DNA of 64,000 nucleotides, taken from NCBI RefSeq assembly GCF_014077005.1, contig NZ_JACGVC010000052.1, forward strand, positions 1 through 64,000. Reading direction: 5' to 3'. Below the pieces are notes generated by a model. That model was not told the origin of the DNA, searched no databases, and saw nothing but the letters and a program-made list of their open reading frames with translations. The position numbers and the translations under genes are program-made. Shown in pieces: positions 55,733 through 64,000 of this stretch (its first letter is position 1; the number at the start of each line of letters is the position of its first letter). Origin of the DNA: Colwellia sp. MB3u-45. GTDB taxonomy: Bacteria; Pseudomonadota; Gammaproteobacteria; Enterobacterales; Alteromonadaceae.

Positions 55733-56317
55733 TTCTATCCTCTACTTCTTGTCGGTTTTATTGCCAAGCCTGAATCAAATCACTATCTATGACTTTGATG
55801 AGTAATCTCATCATAAAGTGAGTTAATTGCTGATCGTTTTTACTATAGGTTATTTTAAGGACAATTTTTAGCTTTAAGATGAATACTATATTGGTAACTT
55901 CGCTAAATGTAATGAAAAAATCAGCGATTAATTAGTGCTTAATATATATTAAACTTGCATTAACTTAGTTATAGCTTGAAAATTTTGAGTTTATACTGCC
56001 CACTAGTAATATATGGCATTGGTTACTTTTTTGATACTCTTTTGATGGTCTTTTAACAGTCATTGCCCGATCACTTAGTACACTTTAAATAGTAAACTTT
56101 AAATAGTACAAATTAAAAGTTGATATTTACTGTTTGGTAGCCAAAATAAATTATTTTTCTGGGGCGTTTTTAGAGAAATAGGTCCGAAGTGGAGTTACTT
56201 TGAGTTATACCCTTAGATAACGCTTTCAAATGAAAGTACAAATTTTATACTTTTATGGCAGTATAAGCTAAGCTGTTGTTCAAACATTGGATTTTTGTGA
56301 AGAAGGGAATTTATAAC
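55733..56317. other. intergenic region with 14-bp tandem duplication
   Basis: ACTTTAAATAGTAA then ACTTTAAATAGTAC at 56082-56109. No gene or promoter I can support. Confidence 0.45.
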
Positions 56318-56572
56318 ATGACCTTAACTAGAAGGATTACTCTACTTAACCTCACTATTATTATTACCTTACTTTTAGCGGCTTTTTTAGTGACAAAAGT
56401 ATATGCCAAAACACCGACAGAAAATCATGCTGAATTGAAAAAATCACAGCATTTAACGAGTGATAACAATCGTCTTTTTGTTGAGCATTTGTTAAGCCAA
56501 GTTGACGCGCAAACATACTTTAGCTTGCCAGCACCCACTTATGCTTATATCGCTAAGTTAAAAACCAATTAA
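56318..56572 (+). CDS. small exported or membrane-anchored protein, unknown
   Basis: An 84-residue protein with one N-terminal hydrophobic helix (LLNLTIIITLLLAAFLVTKV) followed by a possible AKA signal cleavage site and a polar 50-residue mature part. No family recognised. The frame opens at a TTG (56276), but ATG 56318 with AAGGGA upstream removes 14 odd residues. Confidence 0.6.
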   Translation: MTLTRRITLLNLTIIITLLLAAFLVTKVYAKTPTENHAELKKSQHLTSDNNRLFVEHLLSQVDAQTYFSLPAPTYAYIAKLKTN

Positions 56573-56709
56573 TAATGATGGCAGCTTCCCTGACTTGAAA
56601 GCTATTTCATTAAAATCTCTGCTTACAACAAGACCAAAAACTTAATCAAAGTGCTATTATATAAAGTGTATTCATCGAAGATAAAGTTTAAAGGTAATGT
56701 TAATAAATA

Positions 56710-57051
56710 ATGCGTAAATCAGATAAGAAAATAGACAATCAAATCATAAAGTCGTTAACCGAAGTATGCCAATCAGCGCTAGAAGAAATTGACGGCTTTG
56801 AATGGTTAACCCATACGGTTAATTTCGATAACTTTCCCGACAGTCTAAAAGTTGTTTGTGTTTTTGATAGCAATAAAAAATTAGCGAGCTATCTCAAGTC
56901 ATCTGATAGTAAGCACTTAGCGTTATTAATAGCCGATAGCTTGGCAGATATTGGCATAAAGCTAAACAGTGTTAAAAACCAAATAGAATTAGACAGCGAA
57001 GAAAATTGCACCCTGTATCACGCTGGAAATTGGCATAAAAGATTATCTTAA
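56710..57051 (+). CDS. conserved small protein, possible regulator-like
   Basis: A 113-residue soluble protein: MRKSDKKIDNQIIKSLTEVC, GFEWLTHTVNFDNFPDSLKV, then VVCVFDSNKKL. Related proteins in Shewanella and Vibrio are annotated as hypothetical, sometimes as Fis-family, but I see no helix-turn-helix to support the latter. It overlaps argO on the other strand by 4 bp (convergent). Confidence 0.65.
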   Translation: MRKSDKKIDNQIIKSLTEVCQSALEEIDGFEWLTHTVNFDNFPDSLKVVCVFDSNKKLASYLKSSDSKHLALLIADSLADIGIKLNSVKNQIELDSEENCTLYHAGNWHKRLS

Positions 57052-57668
57052 CTTGCTAGGCTATTAAATAATGACCATGCGATGGCGCACATGATTAGTC
57101 CAACAAGCATATCAATAACTCTTCTCACCTTAGCTTGGTTAAGCCAAGGTGACATTTTTGCTGCCGCCCCAGCTAAGCTATAAAACCACAGCATAGATGC
57201 CAACATAGTGCCGAGTGCAAAGGCGATTTTTTCATTACCTTGAAATTGTCCGCCAACACTGCCCAATACTAGTACTGTATCAAGATAAACATGCGGGTTT
57301 AACAGGGTTACCGCTAACGTTGAAACAATCACCAAACCAGGCTTCTTGTGTGCTTTATCGGTTGAACTTTGCTCACTGGTGCTGCTATTAAGCCATGCTT
57401 GGCGAAATGACAAGCTAGCATAAGCCAGTAAAAAAATAATACCTGCCCAAGAAATTACTGTTACCAAGGTTGGCGATGTCGCAATAAGCTGTGCGCCACC
57501 AAACACCCCTAATGCAATAAGGACAACATCACAAACCATGCAAATTGAAGCGGCTAAAAAGTGATGATTTTTTTTAATACCGTGATTGAGGATATGAGAG
57601 TTTTGCGCGCCAATAGGTATAATCATGCTGGCCCCTAAAAAAAGGCCTTGTAGTAGGGGGGAAAACAT
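57048..57668 (-). CDS. argO: arginine exporter ArgO (LysE family)
   Basis: A 206-residue LysE-type exporter with six helices. The N-terminal block FLGASMIIPIGAQNSHILNH is diagnostic. E. coli ArgO (211 residues) exports arginine and is activated by ArgP. ATG 57668 has AGGAGC 4 nt upstream; the in-frame ATG at 57689 does not. The gene is divergent from argP, as in relatives. Confidence 0.9.
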   Translation of the reverse strand: MFSPLLQGLFLGASMIIPIGAQNSHILNHGIKKNHHFLAASICMVCDVVLIALGVFGGAQLIATSPTLVTVISWAGIIFLLAYASLSFRQAWLNSSTSEQSSTDKAHKKPGLVIVSTLAVTLLNPHVYLDTVLVLGSVGGQFQGNEKIAFALGTMLASMLWFYSLAGAAAKMSPWLNQAKVRRVIDMLVGLIMCAIAWSLFNSLAS

Positions 57669-57689
57669 TTTTGCTCCTAAAAATTTCAT

Positions 57690-57824
57690 GCTGTGCTAAG
57701 TTATTGCGGCTAATTTAACGAAAAACAAATCATAAGTATAATTAATGATTTTAATCTTTGATTAGTTTTGCTAATGTTGTTTTTGCTAACATGAGTAAGA
57801 TATGTTGCTAACATCAGGGGGTAA
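57690..57824. promoter_or_regulatory. divergent argO/argP intergenic control region
   Basis: Divergent arrangement of argO and the LysR regulator. Promoters of both lie here and ArgP would be expected to bind, but I cannot point to a specific operator. Confidence 0.5.
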
Positions 57825-58724
57825 ATGGTCTTGCTAGATTATAAGTTATTACATGCATTGAGCGTGGTATTAAATGAGCAAAGCTTTGACAAAGCGGCAT
57901 CGGTATTAGCTATCACACAATCTGCCGTGTCTCAGCGTATTAAAAGCTTAGAGCAAATTATAGGCCAACCGGTATTAATTCGGGCACAACCGATAGTGGC
58001 AACGGCTATTGGCAAAAAATTACTTGGCCATTATCAACAGGTAAAATTACTTGAACAAGACATTATTCCTGATATTTCAGGTAATAAAAAACATGAAACT
58101 ATTACTGCCAATATCGCTAGCAATGCCGATAGTTTAGCCACTTGGTTAATTGCAGCAATTGGTGACGTTAGTCATCAATATAACCTAGCGGTAAATTTTC
58201 GATTGGCTGATGAAAACAGAACCATTAACTATTTGAAAGATGGTGAGGTTTTTGGTGCGATTAGTACATATGATCAGGCTTTACCTGGCTGTACATTAGA
58301 AAAACTCGGTGATATGCACTATTTGTTAGTTGCTGCGCCAAGCTTCATTGCAAGCTATTTTCCTGAGGGTATTAATAAACAAACCTTGGCACGAACACCC
58401 GCGGTTGCTTATGATCAAAAAGACGATATGCATATTAAATATATCGAACAAACCTTTGGCTTAAAAGGCGGTTCATACCCGTGTCATACCGTACGCTCTT
58501 CAGAAGCCTTTGTTAATTTTGCCAAACAAGGTTTAGCCTATTGTTTGATCCCTAAATTGCAAATACAAGCAGAACTTGCATCAGGAGAGCTGATCAATTT
58601 AATGCCAGAAAACCCGATAATTAGAACACTTTACTGGCATCATTGGGTATTATTGAAAGGGGTATTTAAGCAGCTTTCAAGCGCAATAATTAGCCGTGCA
58701 CAATACGCGCTAAATAATCAATAA
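57825..58724 (+). CDS. argP: LysR-family regulator ArgP
   Basis: A 299-residue LysR regulator. The N-terminal helix-turn-helix (QSFDKAASVLAITQSAVSQR) and a C-terminal effector-binding domain are present. It is identified as ArgP (IciA) by divergence from argO and by similarity to the family, including the C-terminal tail. ArgP senses lysine and arginine and activates argO. CAGGGGG lies before ATG 57825. Confidence 0.9.
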   Translation: MVLLDYKLLHALSVVLNEQSFDKAASVLAITQSAVSQRIKSLEQIIGQPVLIRAQPIVATAIGKKLLGHYQQVKLLEQDIIPDISGNKKHETITANIASNADSLATWLIAAIGDVSHQYNLAVNFRLADENRTINYLKDGEVFGAISTYDQALPGCTLEKLGDMHYLLVAAPSFIASYFPEGINKQTLARTPAVAYDQKDDMHIKYIEQTFGLKGGSYPCHTVRSSEAFVNFAKQGLAYCLIPKLQIQAELASGELINLMPENPIIRTLYWHHWVLLKGVFKQLSSAIISRAQYALNNQ

Positions 58725-58750
58725 TTTGCTAATATTCAGTGTTATCTGAA

Positions 58751-58797
58751 ATGGCCAGTAAAATAGCCAGTAAATGAGTCAATAAAATAGTCAGGAG
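58751..58797. repeat. 12-bp decaying tandem repeat in the GNAT leader
   Basis: ATGGCCAGTAAA, ATAGCCAGTAAA, TGAGTCAATAAA and ATAGTCAGGAGT. The fourth unit contains the ribosome binding site of the GNAT gene, so a mutation-prone repeat overlaps a translation signal. Confidence 0.65.
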
Positions 58798-58803
58798 TTA
58801 AAT

Positions 58804-59295
58804 GTGAGCAATTTAGTCGTTAGAACAGCAACAGCAGACGATACCAGTATATTATTTAAATTTATTATCGATCTCGCTATTTATGAAAAAGCGGAACACG
58901 AAGTATTAGCCACCGAGCAAACAATAAAAGCCAGCATTTTTGCTGAAAATAGTCATGTTTTTGCCTTAATTTGCGAGCTAGATGGGGTTGCCGTTGGCTC
59001 AGCCATTTACTTTTTTAATTATTCAACTTGGTTAGCAAAATCAGGTCTTTATTTAGAAGACCTGTACGTTATGCCAGAATATCGTGGTAAAGGCGCAGGT
59101 GTTAAGCTGTTAAAAGCTATGGCAAAAATTGCTGTGGAAAAAGACTGCGCACGGTTTGAATGGAGTTGCTTAGATTGGAATACACCGTCAAGAGAATTTT
59201 ATCACTCACTCGGTGCTGTCGCGCAAGAAGAGTGGGTTGGCTATCGCATGACAGGTAAAACACTTAGTAATTTTGCAGCTGATCTGACTGAATAA
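58804..59295 (+). CDS. GNAT N-acetyltransferase (diamine acetyltransferase-like)
   Basis: A 163-residue GNAT enzyme. The acetyl-CoA loop is LYVMPEYRGKGAGVKLLKAM; LYLEDLYV and FEWSCLDWNTPSREFYHSLG are typical of the SAT-like group that acetylates polyamines or similar amines. GTG start with AGGAG upstream. The 3' end overlaps the convergent SDR gene by 32 bp. Confidence 0.85.
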   Translation: MSNLVVRTATADDTSILFKFIIDLAIYEKAEHEVLATEQTIKASIFAENSHVFALICELDGVAVGSAIYFFNYSTWLAKSGLYLEDLYVMPEYRGKGAGVKLLKAMAKIAVEKDCARFEWSCLDWNTPSREFYHSLGAVAQEEWVGYRMTGKTLSNFAADLTE

Positions 59296-59992
59296 TACTA
59301 ACACCCACTGGAGGGTTTTCTGCATAAACTAGCATAGCGTTTGCTACCTTCTTTGCTTGAATTACTTGGTATTTTTTTGGGATAATAAAAGCTAGCGCGT
59401 TCATCACTATTGTACCTAATTGCTCGCCAAGTCGAAATTCATCACGCTGCCCAGATAACATTGACGGGCGAAATAGACCCAGATGTTGGTAATCTAAGTT
59501 ACTTAAGTCTTTTTCTATTTTGCCTTTTATCTGGTTATAAAATATAGCAGATGCTTCATTTGCTGACATTGCCGTGACTATGGCAAATAAAGTGGCATGT
59601 TGACCATAAAAGTATTTGGCGATAAGCAGCGGATAATGATGGTCAATTTCAGAAAAAGCAGTTTTAGAACCGGCTTTTTTTATGGTACTGCCCAGAGTGC
59701 AAAATATATGATCAATCGTTTTTATCTTGTGGTTAGCGCCTATATCCTGAGGTTTATTATCCAAAAAGGTACTTGAGGTCAATTCTGCTGCTAGATGTTC
59801 AAAATTAATTTGCCATTGTTCAAGTTTAGTATCTTCTATTAAGAGTGGTTTACGTACTAAGGCGATAACTTTGCTATAGGTTTTGCTGGCTAATAGTTGC
59901 TGTAACAAATGTTGTCCCACTAAACCACTGGCGCCAACAATTAGCGCCACTTTGGCTTGCTCTGGTTTATGTCCATTGGTACAAGTTGTCAT
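59264..59992 (-). CDS. atypical SDR, NAD(P)-binding oxidoreductase
   Basis: A 242-residue Rossmann protein: LIVGASGLVGQHLLQQLLAS is the dinucleotide-binding motif and GLFRPSMLSGQRDEFRLGE is a late block found in HTATIP2/YwnB-like SDRs. The usual YxxxK active site appears only as FYNQIKGKIE, where Tyr and Lys have the right spacing (Y-x3-K). Substrate unknown. Overlaps the convergent GNAT gene. Confidence 0.78.
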   Translation of the reverse strand: MTTCTNGHKPEQAKVALIVGASGLVGQHLLQQLLASKTYSKVIALVRKPLLIEDTKLEQWQINFEHLAAELTSSTFLDNKPQDIGANHKIKTIDHIFCTLGSTIKKAGSKTAFSEIDHHYPLLIAKYFYGQHATLFAIVTAMSANEASAIFYNQIKGKIEKDLSNLDYQHLGLFRPSMLSGQRDEFRLGEQLGTIVMNALAFIIPKKYQVIQAKKVANAMLVYAENPPVGVSIIQSDQLQNY

Positions 59993-60533
59993 TTTTTTTA
60001 ACCCTAAGACAGTGGAGAATAATATACCCTAATAATAAAGTCTCATATTAAGTGCTTAACTAGCTACTTAAATCTTAAAAAAGACTAACATTATTGCCTA
60101 GCATTCATGCGAACATAAAATCGTTTTGGCCATGTTCAGACACTTATCTAAACCAGTAAATATCTCCTTATCCTTTGAAAATATAAACGTAATCATTTAA
60201 TTTTAGATTGAGTTGTTGTAGGCAAATCAAAACGTTAAGTGATAAATGCTATGCTAGTATTACCTTATGTATATTAAGTAACTTAGCTGGTTAATAGGTA
60301 ACGAATGAAGGTTTAAATGGATGTGGGTTTACTCATAAGTCAAAGTTTAATGTATTGTTTTATATAGATAAATTTATTTTATCCAAGCAGTTGTTTAGCG
60401 ACTCAATTGGTCACAGCCTGGCCCGATTATTTTGTGCAAAACTCTTTTTTTAAAGCGCTTTATTTTTTAAAGAAACCATCTTAATTTGCTGATACAATCT
60501 GAAGAGTTTACATTTTAAATTAAGTACCCCCTA
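59993..60533. other. intergenic region upstream of the GAF-GGDEF gene
   Basis: A 541-base gap between divergent genes. AT-rich; no repeat or gene that I can support. Confidence 0.4.
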
Positions 60534-61502
60534 ATGATTAAGCCTGCAGTGCCCAGAAATGAAGTTGAACGTTTGTATGCGCTTAGAACCTTAAAAATAC
60601 TTGACTCATCACACGAAGAGCGCTTTGATCGAATTACTCGTATGGCTAAACGCATGTTTAACGTATCAATCTCGCTGGTCAGTATAATTGACGAAGACCG
60701 TCAATGGTTTAAATCCACGCAGGGACTCGAGCTTTTGGAAACGCCTCGCGACATTTCATTCTGTGCACATGCTATTAATCAAGATAACTTATTCATAGTG
60801 CCTGACGCTTCCAAAGATAAACGCTTTTTCGATAATCCTCTTGTTACTGGTGGTCCGAAAATTCGCTTTTATGCCGGTTGTCCTTTAAAAATTAGACAAG
60901 GTATTAATATAGGTACTTTGTGTCTTATCGATACAGAACCTAAACATCTTAACGAAGAAGACCAAGAGTTACTTGAAGATCTAGGGGCTATAATTGAGCA
61001 AGAAATCAAATCTATTGAACTCGCTACCTTAGATGAGTTAACCATGATTTCTAACCGACGTGGTTTTTTGACTCTGGCCGATCATAGTTTAAAAGTATGT
61101 CGACGTAATCAAATGTCAATGTCGTTTATATTCTTTGATCTAAACCAATTTAAGATCATTAATGATGAACATGGCCATCACGAAGGCGATTTTGTCTTAG
61201 CCACTTTTGCCAAAATAATGCTTAATTCATTTCGAGACTGTGATTTGATCGCTCGACTCGGTGGAGATGAATTTGTGGCTATGCTGAGCGACTCTGACTA
61301 TTACTCAGGGAAAGCAAATATAGCACTAGAGCGATTTGCTGGCGCTATTGATCAAGCAAATAAAACCTTAAATAAACCCTACAAAATTGAGTACAGTGCC
61401 GGTGTTAGTTATTTTAAGCATGACACGGACAAATCAATAGAAGCAATGCTCAAAGAAGCTGATGCAGCTATGTATAAGCAAAAAAAAATTAATGCTCTAT
61501 AG
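60534..61502 (+). CDS. GAF-GGDEF diguanylate cyclase
   Basis: A 322-residue soluble protein. The GAF domain spans about residues 25-160 (SLVSIIDEDRQWFKSTQGL, then FYAGCPLKIRQGINIGTLCL). The GGDEF domain spans about 165-320 with DELTMISNRRGFL, intact LGGDEF near residue 243, and an RxxD inhibitory site (RDCD). It should be an active cyclase subject to product inhibition. GAF ligand unknown. No strong ribosome binding site. Confidence 0.9.
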   Translation: MIKPAVPRNEVERLYALRTLKILDSSHEERFDRITRMAKRMFNVSISLVSIIDEDRQWFKSTQGLELLETPRDISFCAHAINQDNLFIVPDASKDKRFFDNPLVTGGPKIRFYAGCPLKIRQGINIGTLCLIDTEPKHLNEEDQELLEDLGAIIEQEIKSIELATLDELTMISNRRGFLTLADHSLKVCRRNQMSMSFIFFDLNQFKIINDEHGHHEGDFVLATFAKIMLNSFRDCDLIARLGGDEFVAMLSDSDYYSGKANIALERFAGAIDQANKTLNKPYKIEYSAGVSYFKHDTDKSIEAMLKEADAAMYKQKKINAL

Positions 61503-62183
61503 CTCGACGTTATAACTGTTTCACTAAATTAGTAAGTTAAATATCAGGCCATGTAGTCGTTGATAAATGTCTGCCAAACGACTAAGTTTTAGCGATGAAA
61601 AGCAGTACAGAACAGTTGAGGATATTTTCTTAGTAAAATTTACTGGCAAGTTTTAGTGTTTTCACGCAGTTACAACTAGTGATTAACGATAGGTACTTTT
61701 TTCAAAATTTTAGCTTATACCAATTTCATTAATTAGATGGTCTACTTTATACGCAGGAAAAATGGCCAAATATAAGGCATTTATTTTAATCACTAGTTGT
61801 TCTAATTATTAAATAAATAACGCAGTAGTGGGTTATTTTAACCAGTAAAAATGATCAGATAATGAGTGAGATTGGTATTATTGCCGTTGATAAATCACAC
61901 TAGCTTAAAGCGGGATTAATCTACTATTCTTGCGGTAGTTCTATTAGCTATCAAGGTCATAAATACAGGCACTTAGCCATTTAGCAACAGACTATTCATA
62001 ACTCTTTTAACTCAAGTCGTGTTTAACACTTATCAACAAAACTTATCAATATAAGTTACTTTAATAAAAGCTATTTATTAAAGTAACTGTCTATAAAATA
62101 TCAACATTTAAAGTCATAAACTTTATTATTCGCTAGCGTTAATGACTTTAAATAGGGCTAAATTTTTTGCTCAACCAATAAGC
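61503..62183. other. intergenic region with MITE-like repeat copy 2
   Basis: A 681-base gap between convergent genes. Apart from the repeat at 61715-61880 I see no gene. Confidence 0.6.
61715..61880. mobile_element. MITE-like element, copy 2
   Basis: Ends are imperfect inverted repeats: TTATACCAATTTCATTA at 61715-61731 against the complement of TAATGAGTGAGATTGGTATT at 61860-61879. Interior blocks match copy 1 at 51471-51652 (TCTACTTTATAC at 61741-61752). No open frame, so it would need a transposase in trans. Confidence 0.7.
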
Positions 62184-63542
62184 TTATGCATAGATAGTGT
62201 TAGCCCAGCGCGTTAGGCCAGCCGTTACGCTGCCAAAATGGTCACCAACAACAATAGGGGTATGTTGAAATTGCGATTGTAAAAACTTATTTAACATCGG
62301 TGATTTAGCACTACCGCCAGTGACAAACACCACATCAGGCTGACAGTTAGCTTGGGCAATTGCATCTTTCATTAGCGCGGCTATCGCACTGAGTTGTCGA
62401 TGACATGCCTCAGTAAAACCATCCCTATCAAGCTTAACAGTGAGCCCTTCATAGATATCAGATAAATCTATTTGCTGCTCGGTTTGCTCGGTTAAGCCAA
62501 TTTTGCTTTGCTCTGCGGCATTAACTACACGGTAGCTCAATTTTTGTTGTTGAACAGTTAACAAACGAGTTAATAACTCAGGATGTTCTGCATCGCGGAT
62601 CAGTTGCTGTAAAAAGCGTCCATTTTCGGCACTGTAAAATTGTGTTTGATGACTAATATTGTTAATCGCCATAGCCTGAAAGTAACTGTTACTTGGCATT
62701 GTTTTACCCGATTTTAATAAACTATCTAAACCAAAACTCGGCATGATACCTTTAAGGGCAAAGGCAATATCAAAATCATTACCACCAACTCGTTCACCAC
62801 TGTGGCTTAATAAATCATTGCCTCTATCCGTTAACGCAGCATGCTCTGGTCCCATTAAAAGCATTGAGCAATCTGTGGTACCACCGCCAATATCAACCAC
62901 TAATACTTTAGTTTCTGTAGTCAGACTAGCTTCATATTCAAAGCCGGCTGCAACAGGTTCAAATTGAAATTCAACATCTTTAAAGCCAACCCGTTTTGCT
63001 GCATTGGTTAATATTTGTATGGCTTGTCGATTACTTTCTTCGCCTTTCATTCCTTGAAAGTTAATAGGGCGACCAATAACAGTTTGATCAACACTTCTGC
63101 CAAGACTTTCTTCGGTGAGCGTTTTTATATTGCTCATCATAGCGGCAACAATATCTTCAAATAAATCAACTTGCTGTGGCATTAAACCACTGGCACCAAG
63201 AAACGATTTTGGTGATTTTATGTAGTAGCCTTCGTCCGGCTCTTGTAAATAGTTATTTAATGCGGCTTGGCCAAACGATAATTCGGTTGGATAGCCATCT
63301 AAGGTCAGCTCTCGTAGTGAGTTTTTTCCTTTGTTTAGCTGTGCTTGACGTTGCTGTTGAAAGCTTTTTTGTTCTGCCAAAGCCAAGTTGTCGTGCAGCC
63401 AGTTGACAATAATGTCACGACTGGGCGCATACAAAGTTGAGGAGATATAGCGACCATGATCACCTAAAGATAATAGTTCTGGCGTGTTGTTTTTCATTAC
63501 GCCGACAGCACAGTTCGATGTACCGTAATCAAATCCGATCAT
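62184..63542 (-). CDS. yegD: Hsp70-family protein YegD
   Basis: A 452-residue Hsp70-like ATPase without a normal substrate-binding domain. Phosphate loops GFDYGTSNCAVG (residues 3-14) and VDIGGGTTDCS, with VFVTGGSAKSPMLNKFL near the C-terminus. Length matches E. coli YegD (450). A frame opening at 63593 adds 17 residues; ATG 63542 begins the conserved MIGFDYG. Role unknown in E. coli; a chaperone-like role is inferred. Confidence 0.9.
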   Translation of the reverse strand: MIGFDYGTSNCAVGVMKNNTPELLSLGDHGRYISSTLYAPSRDIIVNWLHDNLALAEQKSFQQQRQAQLNKGKNSLRELTLDGYPTELSFGQAALNNYLQEPDEGYYIKSPKSFLGASGLMPQQVDLFEDIVAAMMSNIKTLTEESLGRSVDQTVIGRPINFQGMKGEESNRQAIQILTNAAKRVGFKDVEFQFEPVAAGFEYEASLTTETKVLVVDIGGGTTDCSMLLMGPEHAALTDRGNDLLSHSGERVGGNDFDIAFALKGIMPSFGLDSLLKSGKTMPSNSYFQAMAINNISHQTQFYSAENGRFLQQLIRDAEHPELLTRLLTVQQQKLSYRVVNAAEQSKIGLTEQTEQQIDLSDIYEGLTVKLDRDGFTEACHRQLSAIAALMKDAIAQANCQPDVVFVTGGSAKSPMLNKFLQSQFQHTPIVVGDHFGSVTAGLTRWANTIYA

Positions 63543-63857
63543 GTTGATATCCAAATATAAAATGGCCGCGAAGGATACTGGGATATGTAGCACTAGGCAA
63601 GGGCTTTTAGCTTATTAGGTACATTTTTAATAAGCTAAAAGCCCATAAGTCATTATTAATTTATTTCAAAGGCGCACAAACGTAGTTTTAATCCTGTCAA
63701 TCACGGCCATATCGACGCTCACAGCTTAAACTTTTGCCGTGTAAATTTTTTCGCGGTTGAATCGATTTATGAATCGATTTAAATTTAGGCGAAAAAATAA
63801 AAAATCAGGGATGAAATGCAGAAGAAGTGATCTCGCTCGACTGATAAAGCTAAAGCC
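63543..63857. other. intergenic region upstream of yegD
   Basis: Contains the yegD promoter and the 17-bp hairpin at 63601-63644. No gene is supported in the rest. Confidence 0.45.
63601..63644. repeat. 17-bp perfect hairpin upstream of yegD
   Basis: GGGCTTTTAGCTTATTA (63601-63617), 10-base loop, TAATAAGCTAAAAGCCC (63628-63644). No T-run directly after either arm. Could be a terminator of an upstream minus-strand gene, or a leader structure of yegD. Confidence 0.75.
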
Positions 63858-64000
63858 ATGATGAAAGCAGCGAGTGATAAATTAACCCACTACCTAGCGA
63901 ATACTGGTTTAAACCTTAAACAGGTTAATGCTGAAGGTGGTAACGGCTTACAAGCCCAGGTGCTTTTATTATTGATAAAAACGGCATTAGTTGTGCCCTG
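63858..64000 (+). CDS. partial open frame at the window edge, unknown
   Basis: A frame from ATG 63858 runs off the window without a stop (47 codons): it starts MMKAASDKLTHYLANTGLNL and continues KQVNAEGGNG. I recognise no family and there is no strong ribosome binding site; the frame may also be a fragment, since a stop lies shortly upstream. Confidence 0.35.
   Translation, partial: MMKAASDKLTHYLANTGLNLKQVNAEGGNGLQAQVLLLLIKTALVVP

Overview
The window looks like chromosome of a marine, cold-adapted gammaproteobacterium of the Alteromonadales, most probably Colwelliaceae (Colwellia or a close relative). The DNA is AT-rich. The core genes are gammaproteobacterial (ycfL-lpoB, pqiABC, fpr, ybaK, yeiP, yajD, hpf, argP/argO, yegD), combined with four c-di-GMP genes, a nitrate/nitrite-type chemoreceptor and AGCS and HME transporters. 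The assignment rests on gene content only. No rRNA, tRNA, CRISPR array, prophage or IS transposase is visible.

Layout. 0.4-4.9 kb: a DoxX membrane protein, then an envelope lipoprotein operon (COG3014-type protein, YcfL, LpoB) and a glycine-zipper protein. 5.1-7.4 kb: a cupin gene followed by the most unusual region, a small integron cassette array without a visible integrase. It has three attC sites, two intact cassette genes (one DUF3800, one unknown) and one frameshifted cassette gene. 7.6-12.1 kb: two DUF6435-type small genes flanking fpr, a DnaQ-like exonuclease and an MDR oxidoreductase. 12.1-16.9 kb: a solute-binding-like protein, ybaK and the pqiABC lipid-transport operon. 17.4-22.9 kb: an M14 peptidase, yeiP, a divergent EAL protein, ggt and a Nudix hydrolase. 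23.3-28.2 kb: a 49-residue protein and an AttEFGH/YbbAP-like ABC operon. 28.7-38.7 kb: a TPR-GGDEF protein, a heavy-metal RND efflux operon with a CDF exporter, and an AGCS symporter. 39.2-44.6 kb: a chemoreceptor and a PAS4-GGDEF-EAL protein with three near-identical PAS units. 45.1-51.4 kb: Mpo1-like, yajD, yedI-like, hpf, a DUF6172 protein, then a histone-deacetylase-like enzyme paired with a CoA-transferase-GNAT fusion. 52.0-57.1 kb: several proteins of unknown function. 57.0-63.6 kb: argO/argP, GNAT, an SDR, a GAF-GGDEF cyclase and yegD.

How the parts connect. Envelope maintenance (LpoB, Pqi, the ABC operon, metal efflux) and c-di-GMP signalling recur through the window. The deacetylase and the CoA-transferase-GNAT gene are adjacent and co-directional, which suggests an acylation/deacylation pair. 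The attC array is the clearest horizontally acquired element and the DUF3800 gene is its most interesting cargo. Intergenic DNA holds many 7-20 bp tandem duplications. At three places a hairpin arm has been duplicated two or three times next to a 3' end. Two copies of a roughly 165-190 bp MITE-like repeat are present. Several start codons were moved downstream of the longest reading frame where a ribosome binding site or family length supports it.
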